From assembly GCF_031583575.1 (NCBI RefSeq), contig NZ_CP134146.1, forward strand, positions 1,054,001 through 1,118,000: a DNA stretch of 64,000 bases, written 5' to 3'. A program made the position numbers and the translations under genes. Of this stretch, positions 29,201 through 35,974 are shown one piece after another. The notes under the pieces are model-generated. The model ran no database searches, was not told the origin of the DNA, and was given only the letters and a program-made list of their open reading frames with translations. Position 1 is the stretch's first letter; each line of letters opens with the position of its first letter. Origin of the DNA: Thalassotalea nanhaiensis (GTDB lineage: Bacteria; Pseudomonadota; Gammaproteobacteria; Enterobacterales; Alteromonadaceae).

Positions 29201-29315
29201 ATCGCTAGCGAGTATCTTTACCTTGTTTATTGTACCTGGTGCATATTACTGGTTGTGTCGTGGCACTAAATCACCGGAATATATTGCTAAGCAGTTAGCT
29301 GAGCAAAATAGCTAG
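26232..29315 (+). CDS. RND multidrug efflux pump, AcrB/HAE1-type permease
   Basis: A 1027-aa inner-membrane proton antiporter. Its architecture is the full RND one: N-terminal LSVKRPVFATVLNLLIV, periplasmic porter loops, TM4 with the proton-relay pair in LAIGLVVDDSIVVLENIYRR, and a second half with GLAAKNGILIVEFANQLRDAG (TM10). The central pore region has a glycine-rich stretch (GGLGGRGGGGRP). It belongs to the hydrophobe/amphiphile exporters rather than the heavy-metal type. Substrate is unknown; no regulator sits beside the pair. Confidence 0.92.
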   Translation: MILSDLSVKRPVFATVLNLLIVTFGIVAFLLLPLREYPDTDKPVVSVSTSYPGASAAIVETKITQVLEDKISGIEGVKNIKSTSRDGRSRISIEFNIERDVDGAANDVRDKISSELRRLPDQADPPEVKKANDDDDVIAWFTLQSEVFNTLELTDYANRYIVDRFAVVNGVAEVMVGGGRNYAMKITLNRQAMAARDITVSDIESTLKAENVELPAGEVKSIDRIFNVRVSRSYKTDVDFANMVIGRGENNSLIRLSDVAKVEVTAEDEETMFRGYGRNMVGLGIIKQSTANTIDVVSAAEKEMDLVKLNLPAGTTITPSYDSSTFIKESIKEVYNTLGVAMLMVVLVIFLFLGNIRATFIPAVTVPVALIGSMIVLSSLGFSINLLTLLALVLAIGLVVDDSIVVLENIYRRIEEGEKPLAAAFNGGREVAFAVVATTLVLVAVFVPLIFMSGDIGRLFTEFALAIAAAVIFSSITALSLTPMMCSKLLKHRKRSSSFGQFLDRNFAKLEAKYAKTLSSVIKQPLMIVLVMLLAFASLWTIFNKLPSEYAPKEDRGGAFLIMSGAEGASFKSNAGNMLQIEEKLLNHYEDGTLERVLVRVPGFGGTGGIAIIGLPPWQERDISTQDFINGFNEELADVTDVRAFVMTRGGLGGRGGGGRPIGFVLQGTNYDELARWRDIIMEKAQENPNIVGLDSDYKETSPQILVNIDRTRASDLGVTVGDIGMTLETMLGKRRVTTYIDRGEEYDVLLAGNEDEYRSPDSIDNIYVRSDSTDQLVPMSNLISFEENARSTTLNRYNRLRSITLSGNLAEGYTLGEALDFLNNVVKDELPAEASVDYTGQSQKLKDGSSSMLIIFGLALLITYLVLAAQFESFIHPFVIMLTVPLALVGAMAGLYVMGMSLNIYSQIGIVMLIGLAAKNGILIVEFANQLRDAGEEFTDAIVKGAQQRLRPIIMTSFTTVMSAIPLVIAVGPGAESRMVIGVVIFAGVSLASIFTLFIVPGAYYWLCRGTKSPEYIAKQLAEQNS

Positions 29316-29359
29316 TACTTCTAATTCCAACTGGATTTATATATTCCAGCCATGAACGA

Positions 29360-29388
29360 AAAAAGCCAATCGAATGATTGGCTTTTTT
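29360..29388. terminator. Bidirectional intrinsic terminator
   Basis: A 12-bp perfect stem (AAAAAGCCAATC / GATTGGCTTTTT) with a GAAT-type loop between the convergent stops at 29315 and 29409, with T runs on both sides. Confidence 0.9.
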
Positions 29389-29408
29389 ATGTTCCTTGCA
29401 AGTTGCTT

Positions 29409-30590
29409 TTATTCTTCTAACGCTTTCGCTGGTACGTTTGTTGGTTTTATTTGCTCAGTTGCGTAACAACCTAACACTTTAATAAAACGGGTTAGTTGTG
29501 TCAGTTTAGCTAAACAGTCTTGCATTGCTGAGGCGCGTAAATTCGCTTCTAAATCAATGTAAAACATTTCCTCCCATGGTCTACCCTGAATTGGACGAGA
29601 CTCAAGCTTGCTCATGTTTATGCCATATTCTTTTAATACCACTAAACAATCAACAAGCGCGCCTGGCTCTTGGCTGGTGGCTAGAATTAAGGTGGTTTTT
29701 GCTGGAATTTGTTCGGCAACTTCAACCGGCTTTCTGGCAACAAGAATAAAGCGACTGTGATTTTCAGCTTGATTGGCTATAGACTTGGTTAGTGCCATTA
29801 AGTCATATAACTTGCCGCCTTCTTCAGAGCCTATTACAGCAACGTTGGCAAGTTTGGATTCTGCTGCTTTTTGCATAGCTTGTGCGCTGGAGTCACAATA
29901 TTCAATGCGAATGTTATCTTGTTTATTTAAAAAGTTACTGCACTGCTGCACAGGTTGTGCATGAGCATAAATGGTATCAATTTGCTCTAAAGAGGTATTT
30001 ACCGCTGTTAATAAACAATGATCGATAGGCTGTGATAGTTCACCAACAATTGAAAGATTTGTATGCTGAAGTAGGTCGTACACTTCATTGATGCTGCCCG
30101 AACTAGTGTTCTCAATTGGTAGCATTCCGTAATCAACATTACCCGATTCTACTTGATGCAAAATATCATCAAAACTGGCGCATCCAAACTCGATTATTTC
30201 TTCGGCTCTGCGCGAAAAATAACGATAGCTGGCTAAATAGCTGTACGAACCTTTATCGCCTAGAAACGCTACGCTTACCGTTGGCGTTTTAATGTTCGGA
30301 TTTTTTAATTGCTGTAAATACGCTTGTTGATTTAATACCGAATCTTCAATGATGGTTTGAAAAATGTTGGTCACGTAATGAGCATCGAGTCCTTGCTCTT
30401 TACCTATTTGAATTAGTTTTACCAATAACTCTTGTTCACGTTGTTGATCTCGAACTGGACGAACTTGATGAGCTTTGCTTTTTGCAACATTTAACGTAAG
30501 AGAGCGGCGCTTGGCAAACAGGCTTAAAAGATCTTGATCTAATTGGGTGATCTCTTGACGAATAACATTTAAATCTAAACTATCTTTCAC
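29409..30590 (-). CDS. pheA: Bifunctional chorismate mutase / prephenate dehydratase (P-protein)
   Basis: Produces phenylpyruvate for phenylalanine synthesis. Domains in order: AroQ chorismate mutase (1-90, IRQEITQLDQDLLSLFAKRR), prephenate dehydratase (from VAFLGDKGSYSYLA, with the catalytic region YGMLPIENTSSGSINEVYDLL), and a C-terminal ACT domain (QEPGALVDCLVVLKEYGINMSKLESRPIQ) for Phe feedback inhibition. I place the start at a GTG at 30590, which has AAGG eight bases upstream. The longer frame beginning at 30629 would start inside the attenuator stem and is rejected. Expression should respond to Phe through the leader upstream. Confidence 0.94.
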   Translation of the reverse strand: MKDSLDLNVIRQEITQLDQDLLSLFAKRRSLTLNVAKSKAHQVRPVRDQQREQELLVKLIQIGKEQGLDAHYVTNIFQTIIEDSVLNQQAYLQQLKNPNIKTPTVSVAFLGDKGSYSYLASYRYFSRRAEEIIEFGCASFDDILHQVESGNVDYGMLPIENTSSGSINEVYDLLQHTNLSIVGELSQPIDHCLLTAVNTSLEQIDTIYAHAQPVQQCSNFLNKQDNIRIEYCDSSAQAMQKAAESKLANVAVIGSEEGGKLYDLMALTKSIANQAENHSRFILVARKPVEVAEQIPAKTTLILATSQEPGALVDCLVVLKEYGINMSKLESRPIQGRPWEEMFYIDLEANLRASAMQDCLAKLTQLTRFIKVLGCYATEQIKPTNVPAKALEE

Positions 30591-30614
30591 TTTTGACGCC
30601 TTAATTTTATTGAT

Positions 30615-30644
30615 AAAAAAAGCCTTCATGGTTATGAAGGCTTT
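30615..30644 (-). terminator. pheA attenuator (intrinsic terminator in the leader)
   Basis: Minus-strand hairpin with an 11-bp perfect stem (AAAGCCTTCAT / ATGAAGGCTTT), 4-nt loop and a seven-T run, between the Phe leader peptide and pheA. An upstream segment TTTCGT (in TTTTCGTATT) can pair with ACGAAA at the 5' foot of the terminator stem, giving a candidate antiterminator, and CCAGC/GCTGG just after the leader stop forms a pause-type hairpin. Confidence 0.85.
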
Positions 30645-30680
30645 CGTGGTTATTATTTGAAATACGAAAATCCTCCAGCA

Positions 30681-30719
30681 TTAGCTGGTAAAGAAGATAA
30701 ATTTAAACGCGATATTCAT
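30681..30719 (-). CDS. pheL: Phenylalanine leader peptide (pheL-like)
   Basis: A 12-residue open frame, MNIAFKFIFFTS and stop, with four phenylalanine codons among twelve. GAGG lies ten bases upstream; an in-frame ATG three codons earlier (30728) is an alternative start that sits too close to this site. The pheA attenuator follows 37 bp after the stop. Same logic as E. coli pheL-pheA: ribosome stalling at Phe codons would favour the antiterminator. Confidence 0.85.
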   Translation of the reverse strand: MNIAFKFIFFTS

Positions 30720-30831
30720 ATATTTCATTCCTCTAATGTATAAATGCAGCGAAAAAGAGTCAACTGATAAATGCTTTTCTGATAAAATAATCGGCCATAA
30801 CATAGAATTTTTCGATATTTGTAGGTTTTTG

Positions 30832-31383
30832 ATGTCATCATTACAAGATCAGTTACTAAAAGCGGGTTTAACTACCAAGCAAAAAACTCGCCAGGCGAAT
30901 AGTGACAAACGTAAAAAGAATAAACAAAAGCGCAGTGGTGTAGCTATTGAAGCCACATTACAAGAACAGGTAAAGCAAGATTTAGCTAAAGCACAAGCTG
31001 AAAAAGCAGCAAAAGATAATGAGCTAAACGCGCAGAAGAAACAGCAGTTAGCTGAAAAAGAATTACAGCAAAGAATACTACAAATTCTAGAACATCATAA
31101 TATAAAAGGCATTAACGGTGAGGTTGAATATAACTATACCGATAATGGCAAAGTGAAAAAGCTTTATATCAATGACACCACACAAAAAGCATTGGTAAAT
31201 GGTCGTTTAGCCATTTGTGCTCTAAGTGGTGTTACTTATTTAGTTACCAATGAAACCGCTGAAAAAATTGCTACATTAGATGAAAACGTCATCCTACTGA
31301 GTAATGAAAAAGTAGATGTTGATGACATCGATGAAGATGATCCGTATGCAGATTATCAGATCCCAGATGATTTAATGTGGTAA
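30832..31383 (+). CDS. DUF2058 protein (YaiL-like)
   Basis: A 183-aa soluble, highly charged protein. MSSLQDQLLKAGLTTKQKTRQANSDKRKK is the typical DUF2058 start, followed by a long basic/glutamine-rich helix (AKAQAEKAAKDNELNAQKKQQLAEKEL) and a C-terminal domain (EVEYNYTDNGKVKKLYIND, and GRLAICALSGVTYLV). The family is described as nucleoprotein/polynucleotide-associated, without a defined reaction. The ATG at 30832 has AGG seven bases upstream; the longer frame from 30736 would overlap the pheA leader promoter region. Confidence 0.85.
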   Translation: MSSLQDQLLKAGLTTKQKTRQANSDKRKKNKQKRSGVAIEATLQEQVKQDLAKAQAEKAAKDNELNAQKKQQLAEKELQQRILQILEHHNIKGINGEVEYNYTDNGKVKKLYINDTTQKALVNGRLAICALSGVTYLVTNETAEKIATLDENVILLSNEKVDVDDIDEDDPYADYQIPDDLMW

Positions 31384-31472
31384 CCCACTAATACTATCCT
31401 ATTTGACCCAAACTGAATTTGGTAAATAAATTGCCAGGTTCGTTTATGATTTAACTTTATTTAAGGAACACC

Positions 31473-31832
31473 ATGGCTTTATTACGATTTATTATTGGCC
31501 GTATCATTTTATTGATAAACTTTATATTTTCACCAAAAGCAATGAAACGCGAACCAATAGCACAGCAATCGGTTGATCAACAAACAGAAAACTTTAGTTT
31601 ATACCAATTAAATGCTTGCCCATTTTGTGTAAAAGTTCGTCGCAACATTAAACGCAATAGTTTAAACATTGAATTACGCGACATTAAAAAAGATAACCAT
31701 CTAGATGAGTTAGTTGCCAACGGTGGTAAACGCACTGTCCCTTGTTTACGTATTGATAAAGAAGATGGCAGTAGTGAGTGGATGTATGAGTCTAAAGTTA
31801 TTTCTTCATACCTTGATCAAGTCGCTGCATAA
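31473..31832 (+). CDS. Glutaredoxin-like protein with N-terminal hydrophobic segment
   Basis: A 119-aa protein: hydrophobic N-terminus (LLRFIIGRIILLINFIF, probable membrane anchor), then a glutaredoxin/GST-N fold with the dithiol motif CPFC (LYQLNACPFCVKVRRNI), the TVPCL cis-proline motif (GGKRTVPCLRID) and the C-terminal MYESKVISSYLDQ contact region. It probably reduces disulfides or glutathione adducts at the inner face of the membrane. Its close neighbours downstream are msrPQ, also redox repair genes, but a terminator separates them. Confidence 0.85.
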   Translation: MALLRFIIGRIILLINFIFSPKAMKREPIAQQSVDQQTENFSLYQLNACPFCVKVRRNIKRNSLNIELRDIKKDNHLDELVANGGKRTVPCLRIDKEDGSSEWMYESKVISSYLDQVAA

Positions 31833-31857
31833 TAAAATAGCGCTGTAATAATTGGAA

Positions 31858-31886
31858 AATGAGGCCGAGCACTGCTCGGCCTCATT
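31858..31886. terminator. Hairpin after the glutaredoxin-like gene
   Basis: A 13-bp perfect stem (AATGAGGCCGAGC / GCTCGGCCTCATT) with a 3-nt loop, 26 bp after the stop. It lacks a long T run but is GC-rich and very stable. Confidence 0.8.
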
Positions 31887-31963
31887 GTATCAGCGCTAAA
31901 TTCATTGAAAGTATTTATCTTTATTCTCTGTCTGTTAATCTAAGAGGATGATAAGGAGATGCT

Positions 31964-32965
31964 GTGTTAATAAAATCAAAAAAGAAAAGTGAATTAGTTG
32001 AAAGTCAGGTGACTGATGAAGCCATTTATTACAGTCGCCGTAAGGTGCTTAAGCAATTAGGATTTGTTGGCGCATCTGCGTTAATTGCAGGTAACAGTTT
32101 GCCTAAGTTGGCATGGGCTAACAGTAACTCTTCTTTTAAAACTACCGCATTAGATTTCAAAAAGTCTCAATACTCCGACATCCAAGATAAGCTAACCCCT
32201 GAGCAAAAAGTTATTTCTCATAATAACTTTTATGAATTTGGCGCTAAAAAAGATCAACCTGCAGAGCTGGCACAAAACTTCAAAGTTGACCCTTGGCAGT
32301 TAAAAATAACCGGTGAAGTAGATAAGCCATTTACTTTAGATTACAACGAGCTGTTTTCCAGCTTTACTATTGAAGAGCGTATTTATCGTTTGCGCTGTGT
32401 GGAAGCTTGGTCAATAGTGATCCCTTGGTTGGGTTTTCGGTTAGCTGATGTGCTCAAAAAAGCTCAGCCAAATTCAAAGGCAAAATATGTGGCCTTTAAA
32501 ACCTTGCATGATCCCAAGCAAATGCCCGGCCAATCTAACCGATATTTAGGTGGCGGTATAAAATACCCTTATGTAGAAGGACTGCGCATTGATGAGGCGA
32601 TGAATGATTTAAGCCTGCTATCTGTTGGTCTGTATGGAAAGACTTTACCCCCACAAAATGGTGCGCCAATACGCTTAGTCACGCCGTGGAAATACGGTTT
32701 CAAAAGTATAAAATCGATTGTTGAAATTAAATTGGTCGAGAGAAAACCAAAAACTACTTGGAATAAACTCGCGCCCAATGAATATGGCTTTTATGCCAAT
32801 GTAAACCCAGAGGTAGACCATCCTAGATGGTCACAAGCCAGTGAACGTAGGCTCACCGGTGGCGGGTTGTTTGCTCGAAACCGCATTGAAACGCAAATGT
32901 TCAACGGCTATGGTGAAGAAGTTGCTGATTTATATAAAGGCATGAACCTTCGAAAAAACTATTAA
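31964..32965 (+). CDS. msrP: Periplasmic methionine sulfoxide reductase catalytic subunit MsrP
   Basis: Molybdopterin enzyme (formerly YedY) that repairs oxidised methionines in periplasmic proteins. A Tat signal is visible: [11 protein letters not shown] (Arg25-Arg26) followed by a hydrophobic core ending LAWANS. The oxidoreductase Moco domain contains [16 protein letters not shown], with the Mo-ligand Cys145, and [16 protein letters not shown]. The start is GTG, with AAGGAG five bases upstream. It is followed 26 bp later by msrQ, its membrane electron donor. Confidence 0.95.
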   Translation: MLIKSKKKSELVESQVTDEAIYYSRRKVLKQLGFVGASALIAGNSLPKLAWANSNSSFKTTALDFKKSQYSDIQDKLTPEQKVISHNNFYEFGAKKDQPAELAQNFKVDPWQLKITGEVDKPFTLDYNELFSSFTIEERIYRLRCVEAWSIVIPWLGFRLADVLKKAQPNSKAKYVAFKTLHDPKQMPGQSNRYLGGGIKYPYVEGLRIDEAMNDLSLLSVGLYGKTLPPQNGAPIRLVTPWKYGFKSIKSIVEIKLVERKPKTTWNKLAPNEYGFYANVNPEVDHPRWSQASERRLTGGGLFARNRIETQMFNGYGEEVADLYKGMNLRKNY

Positions 32966-32991
32966 TCAGGACCAATCTGAGCCGATATACA

Positions 32992-33588
32992 ATGCGCAAT
33001 TCAGTTAAAATATTTTTATTAAAAACAGTAATTCATTGCGCGGCATTTATACCTGCCGCAATAATGTATTACCTTGCGATTATGGATAAGCTCGGCAGTG
33101 ATCCTGTGGAAGAAATCATCCATTTCACCGGTATTAGTGCATTAAATATTCTGTTGCTTACCTTATTAATCTCGCCAATGGCTAAGTACTTAAAGCAAGG
33201 TTGGTTGGTAAATGTCAGACGTTTATTAGGTTTGTATGCATTCTTTTATGCCTGTTTACATATGCTCAGTTTTTTATTTTTTGAATTGCAGTTTGATTTC
33301 AGTTTGTTTATTGATGAAGTAATTGAGCGACCATATATCACTGTAGGTATGTGTGCTTATGCCATCATTTTAATGTTGGCATTTACTTCCTGGAGTAAAA
33401 TTCGCAGTAAGATGGGAAAAAAATGGCAAACCTTACACAATTATAACTATTTGTTGGTTACCTTGGTTTGTATACATTTTTATTGGTCGGTTAAGTCTGA
33501 AATTATTGAGCCCAGTATTTATTTTATCCTGTTATTTTTCTTACTTTATCAACGTAAAGATAAATTCAAGCGTTGGTTTAAGAGGTAA
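32992..33588 (+). CDS. msrQ: Heme-binding membrane subunit MsrQ
   Basis: A 198-aa ferric-reductase-like b-type cytochrome (formerly YedZ) that delivers quinol electrons to MsrP. About six transmembrane helices; conserved histidines in FYACLHMLSFLFF, KWQTLHNYNYLLVTLVCIHFYW are candidate heme ligands. Forms an operon with msrP. Confidence 0.93.
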   Translation: MRNSVKIFLLKTVIHCAAFIPAAIMYYLAIMDKLGSDPVEEIIHFTGISALNILLLTLLISPMAKYLKQGWLVNVRRLLGLYAFFYACLHMLSFLFFELQFDFSLFIDEVIERPYITVGMCAYAIILMLAFTSWSKIRSKMGKKWQTLHNYNYLLVTLVCIHFYWSVKSEIIEPSIYFILLFFLLYQRKDKFKRWFKR

Positions 33589-33635
33589 AATAGGCTAAAG
33601 TTCCAACATAATTACTTTGTTATTTGCATAGTTAA

Positions 33636-34496
33636 ATGACCGATAGTCCACAAGAGTTCCACCTTAATATCACTAACCCAGATGACTCTGTTGTAGAGTT
33701 GTTAGCAAATGCTGCCAAACTTTCAAAACAAGAAGTTAAACAGGCAATGCAAAAAGGCTGTGTATGGTTACAAAGAGGCTCAAGCACTAATCGCTTACGG
33801 CGAGCAAAAAAAGCGTTAAAAGCCGGCGATATTGTTCATATGTATTACAATCCACAAGTATTGGCGCAAGTGGTTGCAGATGCAATATTGATAGATGATC
33901 AACAATCATTCAGTGTTTGGTATAAGCCTTACGGTATGCTGTGCCAGGGCTCAAAATGGAGCGATCATACAACCATAAACCGTTTTGCTGAAACTCATTT
34001 GCAGCCACAACGACCGGCATTTATTGTTCATCGTTTAGACCGAGCGACATCGGGCTTAATCGTTGTTGCCCATACTAAAGCAGCCGTTCAACAGTTAACC
34101 AAGGCATTCGAACAACGAAGCACGAGTAAAACCTACCAAGCCATCGTCCATGGTAACCACTCATTGATGGCTCAACCGCAAACCATAAATATAGATATTG
34201 ATAGTAAAAGTGCCATAAGCCATGTTACTTGCTTAGCTTATGATGGAGATCGTGATCGTTCTTTGGTGCAAGTGAAAATAGAAACTGGTCGTAAACACCA
34301 GATACGAAAACACTTAGCAGGAATTGGACTGCCCATTGTTGGCGATAGGCTACATGGTGAGGAAGAGAGTCGCTGTACAGGAAAAGACTTGCAGCTGTGT
34401 GCGGTGTATTTAAAAATTCCTTGTCCCACTACTGCCAATAGCAGTAACCAGCACAAGGAATATTACCTACCAGATGCGAATAAACTTAAGCTTTAA
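33636..34496 (+). CDS. RluA-family RNA pseudouridine synthase
   Basis: A 286-aa pseudouridine synthase. The N-terminal S4-like segment (VVELLANAAKLSKQEVKQAMQKGCVWL) precedes the catalytic domain, whose motif II HRLDRATSGLIVVAHT carries the catalytic Asp. RKHQIRKHLAGIGLPIVGD is motif III. Which uridine in rRNA or tRNA is modified cannot be told. It ends in a 4-bp overlap with the convergent methionine gamma-lyase gene. Confidence 0.88.
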   Translation: MTDSPQEFHLNITNPDDSVVELLANAAKLSKQEVKQAMQKGCVWLQRGSSTNRLRRAKKALKAGDIVHMYYNPQVLAQVVADAILIDDQQSFSVWYKPYGMLCQGSKWSDHTTINRFAETHLQPQRPAFIVHRLDRATSGLIVVAHTKAAVQQLTKAFEQRSTSKTYQAIVHGNHSLMAQPQTINIDIDSKSAISHVTCLAYDGDRDRSLVQVKIETGRKHQIRKHLAGIGLPIVGDRLHGEEESRCTGKDLQLCAVYLKIPCPTTANSSNQHKEYYLPDANKLKL

Positions 34497-35710
34497 CTAA
34501 AGTTAATCACATTTTCATGTTTGCTATTTTTAAGCATGGTTAATGAGTTGTTTAAATCGTTAATAATATCTTCAGGGTTTTCCAAACCAACAGAAATACG
34601 GATCAAGCTGTCACTTATGCCTGCATCTAAACGTTCTTCCGGGCTATACGGTGAATGAGTCATTGAAGCAGGATGTTGAATCAATGACTCGGCATCACCT
34701 AAGCTTACTGCAATTGAAAAAAGTTGCATCTGGTTAATTAACTGAGCACCATCAGCTAGGTCTCCTTCAATTTCAAACGCAATTACACCACCGGCCGCGC
34801 TCATTTGTTTACCAATAAATTTATGACCACTATGGCTTTTTAAACCTGGGTAATAAACGCACTTTACCATAGGGTGCTGTTCTAAAAATTCAGCCACTTG
34901 TTGAGCACTTTTACAATGTCTTTCCATTCTAATTGGTAGTGTTTTTAAACCACGAAGAATTAACCATGCATCGTGTGGGCTTATGGTCGCGCCAATGTCT
35001 TTGAGCACCGTTAGCTTAATATGTTCTATCATTTCTCGGGTACCACAAACGATACCGGCAACAACATCACCGTGACCGTTTAAATATTTAGTAGCACTGT
35101 GAATTACAATATCAATGCCAAACTCTATTGGGCGCTGTAGTATTGGCGTTAAAAACGTATTATCAACAATAGAAAGTAAATTATGCTGTTTTGCCACCCG
35201 ACCGATCATTTCAATATCTAATACAACTAAATTAGGATTAATCGGTGTTTCTAAAAACAACACTTTAGTGTTCGGTTTAATTGCATTCACAATTTCAGCT
35301 TCATCACACATATCAACAAATGTTACTTCAATACCAAAGCGGGTTAATTGATGAGCCATTAGCGCATAACTACACCCGTAAACAGCTTTCGATGAAATTA
35401 GATGATCACCAGCGCTTAAATTTGCTAATAATGCGGCTGAAACCGCGCCCATACCAGTAGCAGTGGCTGCTGCATCTTCCATACCTTCTAAAGCGGCCAC
35501 GCGTTGTTCAAGTTGACGTGTGGTAGGGTTTCCTAGACGAGTGTAAATAAAACCGTCTTGCTCTCCAGCAAATCGTTGCGAGCCTTGCTCAGCATTATCG
35601 AAAATAAACGTAGAGGTTTGATAAAGCGGCGTCGCAAGAGAGCCAAATTGCTCATCATTAATACGGCCGGCGTGAATTGCTTGAGTGTCTATATGTGTTT
35701 GTTTTTTCAT
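34493..35710 (-). CDS. megL: Methionine gamma-lyase (PLP trans-sulfuration family)
   Basis: A 405-aa Cys/Met metabolism PLP enzyme that splits methionine into methanethiol, 2-oxobutyrate and ammonia. The PLP lysine is Lys208 in VIHSATKYLNGHGD. The active-site segment YGCSYALMAH has tyrosine at 111 and a cysteine at 113, the cysteine characteristic of methionine gamma-lyase as opposed to cystathionine gamma-lyase or MetB. ETPINPNL and ISVGLENPEDII are family signatures. Divergent from tyrR, with a TyrR-box-like palindrome 150 bp upstream of its start. Confidence 0.85.
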   Translation of the reverse strand: MKKQTHIDTQAIHAGRINDEQFGSLATPLYQTSTFIFDNAEQGSQRFAGEQDGFIYTRLGNPTTRQLEQRVAALEGMEDAAATATGMGAVSAALLANLSAGDHLISSKAVYGCSYALMAHQLTRFGIEVTFVDMCDEAEIVNAIKPNTKVLFLETPINPNLVVLDIEMIGRVAKQHNLLSIVDNTFLTPILQRPIEFGIDIVIHSATKYLNGHGDVVAGIVCGTREMIEHIKLTVLKDIGATISPHDAWLILRGLKTLPIRMERHCKSAQQVAEFLEQHPMVKCVYYPGLKSHSGHKFIGKQMSAAGGVIAFEIEGDLADGAQLINQMQLFSIAVSLGDAESLIQHPASMTHSPYSPEERLDAGISDSLIRISVGLENPEDIINDLNNSLTMLKNSKHENVINFS

Positions 35711-35856
35711 TAATTTTCTCTAGTTATGAGTGCTGTAAGCAACTAATTTCATTGTTTATAAGTCTTACTTACAACAGTGCAATTTCCTTGCCGAATTTAT
35801 TTACTGTAATGAAATCAGTAAGTTATTCAGGGTAAAGGTTTGTATAAATATAAATG

Positions 35857-35874
35857 TGTAATAATATTATTACG
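35857..35874. promoter_or_regulatory. TyrR-box-like palindrome 1
   Basis: TGTAATAATATTATTACG: the inner 16 bases are a perfect palindrome and the outer spacing equals the TyrR box (TGTAAA-N6-TTTACA, 18 bp). Lies between megL and tyrR. Confidence 0.5.
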
Positions 35875-35937
35875 GGTTGGTGGCGTAGAGATAAACCCTT
35901 TCACATACAGCTCTAATTAGCAGGGTGTTTTACAGTT

Positions 35938-35955
35938 TGTAATAATTAAGTTACA
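35938..35955. promoter_or_regulatory. TyrR-box-like palindrome 2
   Basis: TGTAATAATTAAGTTACA: TGTAA and TTACA arms in 18 bp, matching the TyrR box except for the innermost arm bases. Separated by one base from box 3. Confidence 0.6.
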
Positions 35956-35956
35956 G

Positions 35957-35974
35957 TGTAATAAGGTTGTTACA
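35957..35974. promoter_or_regulatory. TyrR-box-like palindrome 3, abutting the tyrR start
   Basis: TGTAATAAGGTTGTTACA: TGTAA and TTACA arms in 18 bp, ending one base before the TTG start of tyrR and containing its ribosome binding site (AAGG). Strong candidate for autoregulation. Confidence 0.6.

Noticed and set aside
30591-30629. Longer pheA start at 30629 (13 extra codons)
   Set aside because: It begins inside the attenuator stem, lacks a binding site, and the GTG at 30590 has AAGG eight bases upstream.
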